Source of the DNA: Gemmatimonadota bacterium
Lineage (GTDB): Bacteria; Gemmatimonadota; Gemmatimonadetes; Longimicrobiales; Gaopeijiaceae
Assembly: GCA_026706635.1 (NCBI GenBank)
Contig: JAPOYJ010000067.1
Location: 1 to 64,000 of the forward strand
DNA: 64,000 bases
Direction of reading: 5' to 3'
The notes under the pieces were generated by a model. The model ran no database searches. It was given only the letters and a program-made list of their open reading frames with translations, and was not told the origin of the DNA. Numbering within the stretch: the first letter of the stretch is position 1; every line of letters starts with the position of its first letter. Below, in pieces: positions 44,179 through 52,234 of the stretch. The position numbers were made by a program, and so were the translations under genes.

Positions 44179-45672
44179 CTACCGCCCGGTCCAGGTGAGG
44201 AGGCCGGTCCGCACCAGGCGGCCTCCCCGCTCGAAGGCGAGGACAAAGGAGCGGTCGCCCCGCTGGGTGCGCCGCAGCTCCTCGGCCGCTTCGTCGGCGG
44301 TGCCCACGCGGCGGTTGTTCACGCCCAGCAGCACATCGCCCGTGGCGAGCCCGGTGCGGCTACTCAGACTCTCCGAGATCGAGACGACGAGCGCCCCCTC
44401 CGACGACGCCAGACCGCGTTCGGACCGAATCGCGGGGGTGACCGTCACCACCTCCAGGTCGCGCAGGAGCTCGACCCGCTCCGCGGTGACCGAGGGAAGC
44501 TGGGCGGCCCGCACCCTGATCGGCGTCTCGCCCTCGACCTCCACCTCGACCACGTCGCCCGCGCGCAGGTCGAGGAGCGCAGCTTCGTAGTCGAGGGGGG
44601 TGGCGATGCGGGCTCCGCCGACGCGCAGGAGGCGTGCTCCGGGCCGCAGCCCCCCGAGGGCCGCGGGCGAACCTGGCGAGACCCGCGCCACCCCGACCCC
44701 CTGCGAGCGTCCGAAGGCGTCCGCCTCCACCGCGTTCACGTCGAAGCCGAGCCAGGCGCGGCGGACGGTGCCGTGCTTGGCAAGATCGCGGGCCACCCTG
44801 AGTGCGCGGTCTATCGGTATCGCGAAGCCGAGCCCCTCGCTCCCACCTGAGCGTGAGAGGATCGAGGCGTTGATCCCGACCACCTGGCCCAGCGCGTTGA
44901 CGAGCGGCCCGCCGGAGTTCCCCGGGTTGATGGAGGCGTCGGTCTGGATCATCCCCAGGTGGAAGCCCTCGTCGTCGCCGTCGGGGACGAGGTGGCGGCC
45001 GAGCGCGCTCACGACCCCCGCGGTGACCGAGGGCTGGTGGTTCGAGAGCAGCCCGCCGAAGGGGTTGCCGATAGCGATCGTCCACTCGCCGATCATCAGG
45101 TCGGTGGCGGTACCGAGAGGTGCCACCGGGAGTTCGGAGGCGTCCTCCAGGGCGAGCACCGCGATGTCGCTGGCGGGATCCGATCCGACGAGACGGGCGT
45201 CGAAGTCGCGGGCGTCGGGAAGGGTGACGAGAATCTGCGCCGCTCCGCTCACCACGTGGTGGTTGGTGAGAACCGTGCCGGCAGCGTCGACGATGAAGCC
45301 GGAGCCTATGCCGTGAGTCTCGCGGAAGGGCAGGTAGTAGGGATCGAAGAAGGATCGCCGCCGCGCCCGCTCCAGCCTGAGCACCGAGATCGTGACTACG
45401 GCGGGCGCCACATGGCGCGCGGCCCGGACGATGGCGGTCGAGCGGCTGGAGGAAAGTCCCTCTGCGGCCTGGGCCTCCTCGGACGCAGTCCGGCTCCCCT
45501 CGGCCGCCTCCTGGGCGTCGTCCGCCCACCCCCCAGTCTGGGGAGCCGCACCCGTCCCGCCGAGCGCCTGCGCCTCGGCCACCCTCCCCTCCGCCCCGTC
45601 CGGGGGCCCGCAGCCTCCGCAGAGGAGGGCCGCCGCCACCCCCGCGATCCAGAGTGGATGATTCGGCGGCAC
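44179..45672 (-). CDS. DegP/HtrA-type serine protease with two PDZ domains
   Basis: 497 aa. Lipoprotein-like signal PPNHPLWIAGVAAALLCGGC from a GTG at 45672, then a Gln/Ala/Glu-rich linker. Trypsin-like domain with His in LTNHHVVSGAA, Asp in SDIAVLAL and Ser in NPGNSGGPLVNALG. Two PDZ domains follow (VARVSPGSPAALGGLRPG; a second ending GDVLLGVNNRRV). Periplasmic chaperone/protease by family. An earlier in-frame start would read through the double box at 45709-45747; I prefer the GTG next to the signal. It heads the purine operon on the same strand. Confidence 0.85.
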   Translation of the reverse strand: MPPNHPLWIAGVAAALLCGGCGPPDGAEGRVAEAQALGGTGAAPQTGGWADDAQEAAEGSRTASEEAQAAEGLSSSRSTAIVRAARHVAPAVVTISVLRLERARRRSFFDPYYLPFRETHGIGSGFIVDAAGTVLTNHHVVSGAAQILVTLPDARDFDARLVGSDPASDIAVLALEDASELPVAPLGTATDLMIGEWTIAIGNPFGGLLSNHQPSVTAGVVSALGRHLVPDGDDEGFHLGMIQTDASINPGNSGGPLVNALGQVVGINASILSRSGGSEGLGFAIPIDRALRVARDLAKHGTVRRAWLGFDVNAVEADAFGRSQGVGVARVSPGSPAALGGLRPGARLLRVGGARIATPLDYEAALLDLRAGDVVEVEVEGETPIRVRAAQLPSVTAERVELLRDLEVVTVTPAIRSERGLASSEGALVVSISESLSSRTGLATGDVLLGVNNRRVGTADEAAEELRRTQRGDRSFVLAFERGGRLVRTGLLTWTGR

Positions 45673-45708
45673 TCGGGACGAGGAGCATCGCCCCTTGGTT
45701 GTCAGAAA

Positions 45709-45827
45709 AGTAAACGTTACTTTACACAATGTAATGTTTATCTTACATGTTGCAGATGCTGGAGTCCCCACCTGGGCGGGTGCCGCCCGGCTCGCACGCC
45801 GTGGGAAGTCTGTCGACGGGCTGCCGG
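45709..45827 (+). repeat. Dispersed composite element in the truA-degP junction
   Basis: Box at 45709-45747: AGTAAA-CGTTAC-TTTACA, CAA, TGTAAT-GTTTAT-CTTACA. The hairpin end is recognisable as GCACGCCGTGGGAAGTCTGT then CGACGGGCTGCCGG. The body lies in the 3' end of truA, whose stop codon (45743-45745) is inside the box. Confidence 0.7.
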
Positions 45828-46579
45828 TCGAACTCCACACCGGTCAGGAAGAGCCCCCCCGGTGGTGCTGGCCGCGAGGTCAGTAGACCCGCGGCGCCCT
45901 CGAGCAGCATCTCCATCTCCTCCTCGCTCCTTCGTCCGAGCGCGATCTCGACCATGGTGCCTACCAAGTATCGCACCATTCGGTGCAGGAAGCGGTTCGC
46001 GGTGATCTCGAACGCGAGTCCCACATCCCCCCAGGGCATCCAGTCGGCGCTCTCGACCTTGCAGAGGTGCCCCCGGTGCTCCTGCCCGGCCTTGGCGAAG
46101 CGGCGGAAGTTGCGCACCCCGACGAGGACCCGGGACGCCCGCCGTGCGGCCTCTATGTCGAGCTCGCGGCAGAGCGGCCAGCACCAGCGCCGCCGAAAAG
46201 GCGACGCCGCCTCCGGCCTCACCCCGACGCGGTAGCGGTAGCTGCGCCCCACGGCGTCTCGGCGCGGGTGGAAGTCCGGCGGGGCGGCCCTGGCGGCCTC
46301 GACCCAGATCGACTTTGGCAGCACGGCGTTTAGAGCGCGGGCCAGCTCCACCCCGCCCCAGCTGGTGGGCATGTCGAGGGCGGCGACCTGCCCGGTGGCG
46401 TGCACCCCGGCGTCGGTCCGTCCCGCGCCCATGACCATTCGGCGCCCGCCTGCGATCCGCTCGGCGGCCCTCTGGAGGGCACCCTGGACCGTGGGCTGGC
46501 CGGGCTGCGCCTGCCACCCGCAGAAGTCGCTCCCGTCGTAGTGCAGAAGCAGCCTGAAGCGCCCCTCCGGCTCGGCCAT
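45743..46579 (-). CDS. truA: tRNA pseudouridine synthase A
   Basis: Pseudouridylates positions 38-40 of tRNA anticodon stems. 278 aa. Catalytic Asp in GAGRTDAGVHATGQVAAL, plus LLLHYDGSDFCGWQ and NRFLHRMVRYLVGTM. The last ~24 residues (VDRLPTACEPGG ... ICNM) are read from the dispersed element and have no TruA counterpart that I recognise. Shares the strand with degP. Confidence 0.92.
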   Translation of the reverse strand: MAEPEGRFRLLLHYDGSDFCGWQAQPGQPTVQGALQRAAERIAGGRRMVMGAGRTDAGVHATGQVAALDMPTSWGGVELARALNAVLPKSIWVEAARAAPPDFHPRRDAVGRSYRYRVGVRPEAASPFRRRWCWPLCRELDIEAARRASRVLVGVRNFRRFAKAGQEHRGHLCKVESADWMPWGDVGLAFEITANRFLHRMVRYLVGTMVEIALGRRSEEEMEMLLEGAAGLLTSRPAPPGGLFLTGVEFDRQPVDRLPTACEPGGTRPGGDSSICNM

Positions 46580-46653
46580 CGGACGGCTCGCTCGGGCTGC
46601 TAGAAGTCCGTGAATGATCTCGCGCGAGCACCGAGAGCGGCGAAGCGCTGGCG

Positions 46654-46708
46654 GTCCGTGGACAGGCCCGGGCGAGCACCGAGGGGACGTTTTTCCACGG
46701 GCTGCTAG
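46654..46708 (+). repeat. Dispersed hairpin element at the lexA stop, no double box
   Basis: CCGTGGACAGGCCCGGGCGA, then GCACCGAGGGGACGTTTTTC and CACGGGCTGCTAG: CCGTGGA and TCCACGG can pair around a 33-nt loop. The CTAG end supplies the lexA stop codon (TAG on the minus strand, 46705-46707). Confidence 0.7.
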
Positions 46709-47307
46709 TACTTACGGACGAGTCCCACGACGATCCCCTGCACCTGCACCTCTGCGGCGGGCTCCACGATCGGCGCCACCTCCGGGTTGGCGGGCTGGAG
46801 GCGCACCCGGTCGCCGGGCTCCCGGTAGAGCTTCTTCACCGTGGCGGCCTCGCCGCCAACCAGCGCCACCACCATCTCGCCGTCGGCGGCCGTCTCGCCC
46901 GACCTCACCACGATGTGGTCGCCGTCGCGGATCTGCTCGTCGATCATCGAGTCGCCCTCCACGCGTAGCACGAAGTGCTCGCCGCCGCTCCCGACCATCT
47001 CGCCGGGGATCGACATCTCGCTGGCGTCCTCGATAGCCTCGATCGGTGCTCCGGCTGCCACCGTGCCGAGGAGTGGAAGGGCGGCGGCTGGCTCGACCTG
47101 GGACTCGATCTCGACCGAGCGACTCCGCCGGAAGGAGCGGCGGATGTACCCCTTACGCTGCAGGTTGGTCAGGTGCTCGTGGACCGTGGCCAGCGAGGCG
47201 TACCCGAAGTCCTGGCGGATCTCGTCGAAGCTGGGAGCATAGCCGTTGTCGGCGATGAAGTCCCCCAGGTAGTCCAGAATCTCCCTCTGTCGCTTGGTGA
47301 GCGGCAT
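46705..47307 (-). CDS. lexA: LexA repressor
   Basis: SOS repressor. 200 aa. Winged helix-turn-helix LTKRQREILDYLGDFI and ASLATVHEHLTNLQRKGYI. The cleavage site is Ala-Gly in GTVAAGAPIEA. Catalytic Ser in VEGDSMIDEQIRDGD and Lys in ATVKKLYRE. Ends with RKY and a TAG that belongs to an element copy. GGAG 9 nt before ATG 47307. Promoter at 47354-47382; I could not identify a LexA operator with confidence. Confidence 0.95.
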   Translation of the reverse strand: MPLTKRQREILDYLGDFIADNGYAPSFDEIRQDFGYASLATVHEHLTNLQRKGYIRRSFRRSRSVEIESQVEPAAALPLLGTVAAGAPIEAIEDASEMSIPGEMVGSGGEHFVLRVEGDSMIDEQIRDGDHIVVRSGETAADGEMVVALVGGEAATVKKLYREPGDRVRLQPANPEVAPIVEPAAEVQVQGIVVGLVRKY

Positions 47308-47353
47308 CTATGGCTCCGTGGCCCGCAGTGGGTTACCGAACAGCTTCCGAAAT

Positions 47354-47382
47354 AAGATAGCGCGACGACGCTCCGCCGCCAA
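47354..47382 (-). promoter_or_regulatory. lexA: Candidate lexA promoter
   Basis: Minus strand TTGGCG (47377-47382), exactly 17 nt, TATCTT (47354-47359). The predicted leader is about 40 nt. The same -35/-10 pair with 17 nt is upstream of the AlbA_2 fragment. Confidence 0.55.
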
Positions 47383-47505
47383 CCTGCCGCCGCCCCGGGG
47401 CGGCGGATTGGCCCATTTGCGCTCCAAGGCGCTAGTTTGGCGGGGTGCCCGCTGGCAGTCGCGGGCCAATCCTCGAATCCTCGTGCATGGGCGAAAGGAC
47501 CGCAA

Positions 47506-48606
47506 ATGGCACTGCAGTTGCGATTGCTGGCGGCAGGAACTGTGTTGGGGGGGTGGCTCGGGGTGGCCGCTGCGCCCGCCGGGGCCCAGGAGATCAAGGC
47601 CCGGACAGGCTCCACCGTGACGGTCGGGGGGCGGGTGCAGGTTCAGTACGAGGCCTCAAGCGCTCGCGACTCCGTCAGCTCTTTTTCCGTGCGCCGGGTG
47701 TGGGTCACCATCGACGGCCGGGTCAGCGACAGAGTCGGCGGGCGGGTTCAGTTCAACGCGGATGGCGCCACGGTGCTGGACGCCTACCTCGAGCTCGCGC
47801 ACTCGCCGGCCCTCAAGATCCAGGTGGGTCAGTTCAAGCGGGCCATGTCGCACTTCTGGCTGGCCGTGAACGCCGACCTGCCGATGATCGAGCGCGACGC
47901 CCGGGTCACGGGTGTCAACCACTGTCCAGGCGTGGGGGGCGTCTGCTCCTTCGGGCAGCTGACCGGGGCCCTGGGGCTTGACACCTACGAGCCGGGCATC
48001 CTCGCCACAGGCCGTCTCGGTGGCGGAAGTCTCGGCTACAGAGTCACGCTCACCAACGGAGAGGGGATGGCGTCCGATGTGAACACGGCCAAGTCCGCTT
48101 CGGGGAGATTGTCGTTCTTCCCGGCGGAGGGGACGCGCCTCTCCGCCTATCTGGCGCTCGACGAGACCCTTGGCTCGCGCGGACAGACGATGAGGGTGCC
48201 TGCCTACGGTGCCGAGCTGGAGATCGGGTCGTGGCGCAACGGTCCCCACCTTCTGGTCAACGGCCTGACGGGCCGCAACTGGGAGGTCGACGACGTCGCC
48301 ACCTTCACCGCCTTCCAGCTGATGGCTCTCTGGTACCGCCCCCTTGAGAGTCAGTCGCTGGCCGGTGTGGAGCCGATGCTGAGGTTCAGCTGGGCCTCCA
48401 CCGAGCGCCCCGGGCTCGTCCCGTATTACCGGGGCGGCGGGGACGGAAGCGACGCCAACTTCAGAGACGTCACCGGGACGGTGATCACACCCGGCTTCAT
48501 GGTCTACTTCGCTGGCCGCAACGGGGTCGCCGTGAACCTTGACCTGTATCGCTCCGGCGAAGTGAGGGAGTGGTCCCTCAAGCTCCAGGCATTCGCCTTC
48601 TTCTAG
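47506..48606 (+). CDS. Phosphate-selective porin (OprO/P-like)
   Basis: 366 aa. AAGGA 7 nt before ATG 47506 decides the start in a longer open frame. Signal peptide ends APAGAQEI. VGGRVQVQYEASSARDS, FSVRRVWVTIDGRVSDRVGG and a C-terminus ending in WSLKLQAFAFF (aromatic end as in outer-membrane porins) fit the OprO/P porin family. Substrate not determined. It ends 41 nt before an element copy and faces the STAS gene. Confidence 0.8.
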   Translation: MALQLRLLAAGTVLGGWLGVAAAPAGAQEIKARTGSTVTVGGRVQVQYEASSARDSVSSFSVRRVWVTIDGRVSDRVGGRVQFNADGATVLDAYLELAHSPALKIQVGQFKRAMSHFWLAVNADLPMIERDARVTGVNHCPGVGGVCSFGQLTGALGLDTYEPGILATGRLGGGSLGYRVTLTNGEGMASDVNTAKSASGRLSFFPAEGTRLSAYLALDETLGSRGQTMRVPAYGAELEIGSWRNGPHLLVNGLTGRNWEVDDVATFTAFQLMALWYRPLESQSLAGVEPMLRFSWASTERPGLVPYYRGGGDGSDANFRDVTGTVITPGFMVYFAGRNGVAVNLDLYRSGEVREWSLKLQAFAFF

Positions 48607-48646
48607 CGGTCCGCGCGCCGCCGGGCTGAGCCCTGGGCACAGTTAC

Positions 48647-48765
48647 TGTAAACCGTGGATTACATATTGTAAGGCATACTTTACGGTAGGACAGGCGAGC
48701 GAAGCGGTCCAGCGCGGATGCCGCGCGCCTCGAATGCCGTCAGGGTTTCTTCCACGGGCTGCTAG
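48647..48765 (+). repeat. Dispersed composite element, complete copy between convergent genes
   Basis: Box at 48647-48685: TGTAAA-CCGTGG-ATTACA, TAT, TGTAAG-GCATAC-TTTACG. Then GGACAGGCGAGCGAAGCGGT, CCAGCGCGGATGCCGCGCGC, CTCGAATGCCGTCAGGG, TTCTTCCACGGGCTGCTAG. It lies between the 3' ends of the porin (+) and STAS (-) genes, so it cannot serve there as an ordinary promoter operator. Confidence 0.88.
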
Positions 48766-48789
48766 CACCCGCGACCGGCGAGGGCGCCA

Positions 48790-49128
48790 CTACTGCGCGA
48801 AGCTCTCCTTGGCCTCGTCGGCGGTGGCGAAGACCTTTGTCAGGCGAACGAAGCCGCTGACCTCCAGCACCTCGCGCACATGGTCCGGAACGGCACAGAG
48901 CGCCAGTCCGCCCCCCCCCTCGTTGGTCCTTCGAATGGCGATCAGAAGGACGCGCAGCCCGGCGCTGCTGATGTAGCTAAGGCCGCCACAGTCGATCACC
49001 AGGCTGCTGACGCCCTTGCCGATGATGGCGCTGAGCTCCTCGTCGAACTCCTTGGCGTTCGCCGAATCGATCCTGCCATGGACTTCCGCGACGGCGATGC
49101 TCCCAGCGTAGCTGGTCTCCACTTTCAT
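48790..49128 (-). CDS. STAS-domain anti-sigma-factor antagonist
   Basis: 112 aa, SpoIIAA/RsbV family. VAEVHGRIDSANAKEFDEEL is followed by the phosphorylation segment LSYISSAGLRVLL, with the conserved Ser. It is expected to be phosphorylated by the RsbW-like kinase next door and dephosphorylated by the PP2C protein encoded at 49863. ATG 49128 overlaps the kinase stop (ATGA). Confidence 0.88.
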   Translation of the reverse strand: MKVETSYAGSIAVAEVHGRIDSANAKEFDEELSAIIGKGVSSLVIDCGGLSYISSAGLRVLLIAIRRTNEGGGGLALCAVPDHVREVLEVSGFVRLTKVFATADEAKESFAQ

Positions 49129-49577
49129 CTTTGTTCCTCCGAGTGCGCCCCGATCGGCTGCACCAGGTTGAGGCGGTTCCGCCCGTCAACTCTCTCGTAG
49201 CTGAGGGTCTGTACGAACGCCTTGGTGAGGTGAATGCCGAGCCCGCCCACGCGGCGATCTTCGGCGGAAAGGCTGAGGTCCGGCACGGGCGCGTCCCGAA
49301 GGGGGTTGAAGGGACGGCCGTTGTCTTCGACGGTCGCCTCCAGCGTGGAGTCGGTCACAGCAAGCGCCAGGGAGATGCTCGGCTCGACCTCGGCGTCCTC
49401 GGCGTCCTCGAAGGCGTACGAGACCGCGTTGGTCAGGAGCTCGTCCAGCGCCAGCTGGAACTTGAAGATGAGCCCCATCGGCAGGTTGTGCCCGAGCGCG
49501 AACTGCTCGAACCGCTCCATCGCCTTGCGCGGAGCGTCGCGGTGCAGTCCGACCTCAATGTCGAGCCTGTCTTCCAA
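49125..49577 (-). CDS. RsbW/SpoIIAB-like serine kinase (HATPase_c)
   Basis: 150 aa. HATPase_c boxes: N-box in FQLALDELLTNAVSYAF, then EDNGRPFNPL and GGLGIHLTKAFVQTLSYER. TTG 49577 is chosen for the GGGAGGG 4-10 nt upstream; the open frame extends to 49754 without homology. RsbW-type proteins bind either a sigma factor or, when ADP-bound, the STAS antagonist. No cognate sigma lies adjacent, so it may control another target. Confidence 0.82.
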   Translation of the reverse strand: MEDRLDIEVGLHRDAPRKAMERFEQFALGHNLPMGLIFKFQLALDELLTNAVSYAFEDAEDAEVEPSISLALAVTDSTLEATVEDNGRPFNPLRDAPVPDLSLSAEDRRVGGLGIHLTKAFVQTLSYERVDGRNRLNLVQPIGAHSEEQR

Positions 49578-49734
49578 GTCTCCCTCCCACGGCTGATCGC
49601 TCCCACCACGCTGGGGGTCTCCAGTCGCGCCGCAGTGCAAAGGTACGATGCAGGTGGGTCCAGATCCAGAGCGAGTATGGCGAGTCGGCATTTCCCGCCG
49701 CAACCGGCAGTCGGCCGCTGGGGGGGGCCACGGT

Positions 49735-49762
49735 TTGACTGAGGCTGCCGGCACCGTACATT
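49735..49762 (+). promoter_or_regulatory. Candidate promoter of the RR-PP2C operon
   Basis: TTGACT (49735-49740), 16 nt, TACATT (49757-49762), about 100 nt before the ATG at 49863. A single weak candidate in the 285-nt divergent intergenic region; no other recognisable feature is seen there. Confidence 0.35.
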
Positions 49763-49862
49763 ACCACGTGCGCGGCCCCGTGCCGACCGGCTGTGGGGCT
49801 GGCGACTTCCTGCGGGCTGCATGTGCACTCCGCCCGACCCAAGGACCGAGTTCCAGTACCAT

Positions 49863-51020
49863 ATGGCCAAGATCCTGGTTGTTGACGACGAGCCCGATCT
49901 CGAACTGCTGTTGCGCCAGAAGTTTCGCCGCCGGGTGCGCAAGGGCGAGCTCAACCTGGTCTTCGCCCAGAACGGCGTCGAGGCTCTCGAACGGCTCGAG
50001 GAGCATCCTGACGTGGACATGGTCCTGTCCGACATCAACATGCCGCAGATGGACGGGCTCACCCTCCTGAGCCAGCTAAACGAGCTCAGCTACGATGTCC
50101 GCGCTGTGATCGTGACCGCCTACGGTGACATGCGGAACATCCGCACCGCCATGAATCGGGGCGCCTTCGACTTCGTGACGAAGCCCCTCGACTTCGAGGA
50201 CCTCGAGGCCACCATCGCCAAGACGCTCTCCCACCTCGAGATCATGCGGGACGCCCTCCGCTCCCGCGACGAGCTGGTGGCGATCCGCCAGGAGCTGGGG
50301 GTGGCGGCGCGCATGCAGGAGTCGATCCTGCCGACCCACTTTCCGGAGGATCCGCGCTATCAGCTTCACGCCTGGATGACGCCGGCCAAGGAGGTTGGCG
50401 GCGACTTCTACGACTTCTTCCGGCTCGAAGACGGGCGCGTCGGGATCGTGATGGCGGACGTTTCGGGGAAGGGGGTGCCGGCCGCCCTCTTCATGATGGT
50501 CAGTCGGACGATCATGAAGGGGACCGCAATCGGACAGAACGACCCCTCGCTCTGCCTCGGCGAGGCCAACCGTCTCCTGTCGGAGTCGAACGAAGAGGCG
50601 ATGTTCGTGACGCTCTTCTATGCCAGCTTCGACCCCGAGACGAGGCTAATGGAGTTCGCCAACGCAGGCCACAACCTGCCCCACGTCGTCAAGGACAGCG
50701 GCGAGGTCGCCACGATCAGGTGCGAGTCCGGACTGGTGCTGGGGGTGGTTCCCGAGTTCAGCTTCCCCGGCGGCTCGATGACGCTGGAAGCCGGAGACAC
50801 AGTCTTCTTCTACACCGACGGGATCACCGAGGCGATGGACGAAGAGGGGGTCGAATTCGGCGACGACGAGCTGGTCGAGGTGCTCGCCGAGACCGGGGGC
50901 CTTGCGGCCGGAGCGGTCTGTGGGAGGGTGGTGCAGGCGGTCCAGGAGCACGCCGGCGAGGCGGACCAGTCCGACGACATCACCTGCCTCGCTCTGCGCG
51001 TGCTTGAACCGGGGGCGTGA
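49863..51020 (+). CDS. Response regulator with PP2C (SpoIIE/RsbU) phosphatase domain
   Basis: 385 aa. Receiver domain with acidic pair in KILVVDDEPDLE, phospho-acceptor Asp in MVLSDINMPQMDG and Lys in DFVTKPLDF. A linker helix leads to the SpoIIE domain (ARMQESILP, KEVGGDFYDFF, VMADVSGKGVPAALFM, VFFYTDGITEAMD, QSDDITCLAL), which has the metal-binding Asp residues. Probably dephosphorylates the STAS protein once its receiver is phosphorylated. An upstream ATG at 49821 is possible. Its stop overlaps the next gene (GTGA). Confidence 0.9.
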   Translation: MAKILVVDDEPDLELLLRQKFRRRVRKGELNLVFAQNGVEALERLEEHPDVDMVLSDINMPQMDGLTLLSQLNELSYDVRAVIVTAYGDMRNIRTAMNRGAFDFVTKPLDFEDLEATIAKTLSHLEIMRDALRSRDELVAIRQELGVAARMQESILPTHFPEDPRYQLHAWMTPAKEVGGDFYDFFRLEDGRVGIVMADVSGKGVPAALFMMVSRTIMKGTAIGQNDPSLCLGEANRLLSESNEEAMFVTLFYASFDPETRLMEFANAGHNLPHVVKDSGEVATIRCESGLVLGVVPEFSFPGGSMTLEAGDTVFFYTDGITEAMDEEGVEFGDDELVEVLAETGGLAAGAVCGRVVQAVQEHAGEADQSDDITCLALRVLEPGA

Positions 51021-52234
51021 GCCCGGGGCCGAGGTCCCGTCGCGGCCGGGGTTTCGCAGCCCCGCTTGCGGGGTCGCTGCTCGCGGCCTTGCCGTTCGCT
51101 CCGGGGGACGCTCAGGGGCAGACCGACGGGGTTCCCGGCGACGGGGTATTCGCCGACTCGATAGTGTTCGGCCAGTCGGCCGCCCTTAGCGGTGCCGCGC
51201 ACAGGCTCGGAGACAACATGCGCCTGGGCGTCCTGGCGGCCTTCGACGAGGCCAACCGGGCCGGGGGAGTGCTGGGGCGCACACTCCGCCTCGTGGTGCG
51301 GGACGATCGGTACGAGGCCGAGGCGGCGGTCTCCAACACGCGCGAACTCATCGCCAAGGGGGTGTTCGGGCTGATTGGGGCGGTCGGCACCCCCACCTCG
51401 CGGGTGGCCGAGCCGATTGCGAGCGAGGCCGGAGTCCCGTACATCGGGGCCTTCACCGGCGCGGAGCTGCTCAGGGGACCCGACCAGCGCCACGTCGTGA
51501 ATCTGCGGGCCTCCTACTATCAGGAGACAGAGGAGATGGTGGAGAGGCTCACTGCCGACCTGGGCTTCACGCGCATCGCCATTCTCTACCAGGACGACAG
51601 CTACGGACTCGCCGGGCTGAACGGCACCGAGCGCGCGCTCGGTAGGCGGGGCATGGCGCTGGTGGCCGAGGGCACCTACGTGCGCAACACGGCCGCCGTG
51701 AAGCGCGCGCTGCTGAAGATCCGCGACGCGAGACCGCAGGCCGTCATCATCATAGGCGCCTACCGGCCAGCCGCCGAGTTCATCAAGTGGGCTGGCAAGA
51801 TCGGCTTGCGGTCGGTCTTCGTGAACCTCTCCTTCGTGGGCAGCAACGCGCTCCTGGAGGAGCTGGGACCCCACGGCGAGGGGGTTATCGTCACCCAGGT
51901 CGTTCCCTTTCCGCGCGACGTCTCCATACCCGTCGTGGCAGACTACCAGGAGGCGATCCGCGCCTACGACCCGCGGGCGCTCCCCGGCTTCGTCTCGCTC
52001 GAGGGCTACCTCGCCGGCCGGCTCGTGATCGAGGTGCTCAGGGGTCTCTCGGACGAGCCCGAGGGCACCCCGACGCGCGAGGGATTCCTCGGCGCGCTGA
52101 AGGAGATGAGTCCTCTCGACCTCGGCGGGTTCGTCGTCGGCTACGGTCCCGGCGACAACCAGGGCTCGGACGCCGTCTTCCTGACGGTGATTCGAGACGG
52201 TCGTTTCGTGCCCGTGGAGCGCCTCTCGCGATGA
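51017..52234 (+). CDS. Periplasmic ligand-binding protein (Peripla_BP_6 type)
   Basis: 405 aa. Signal sequence around AAPLAGSLLAALPFAPGDAQG, then IVFGQSAALSGAAHRLGDNM (LivJ-like opening), ARELIAKGVFGLIGAVGTPTS-type and IAILYQDDSYGLAG segments, and a periplasmic-fold end. Such proteins serve branched-chain amino-acid or urea ABC transporters, but no permease or ATPase gene is near. It is overlapped by 4 nt on both sides by the RR-PP2C and histidine-kinase genes. I infer it senses a ligand for the kinase. Confidence 0.85.
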   Translation: MSPGPRSRRGRGFAAPLAGSLLAALPFAPGDAQGQTDGVPGDGVFADSIVFGQSAALSGAAHRLGDNMRLGVLAAFDEANRAGGVLGRTLRLVVRDDRYEAEAAVSNTRELIAKGVFGLIGAVGTPTSRVAEPIASEAGVPYIGAFTGAELLRGPDQRHVVNLRASYYQETEEMVERLTADLGFTRIAILYQDDSYGLAGLNGTERALGRRGMALVAEGTYVRNTAAVKRALLKIRDARPQAVIIIGAYRPAAEFIKWAGKIGLRSVFVNLSFVGSNALLEELGPHGEGVIVTQVVPFPRDVSIPVVADYQEAIRAYDPRALPGFVSLEGYLAGRLVIEVLRGLSDEPEGTPTREGFLGALKEMSPLDLGGFVVGYGPGDNQGSDAVFLTVIRDGRFVPVERLSR

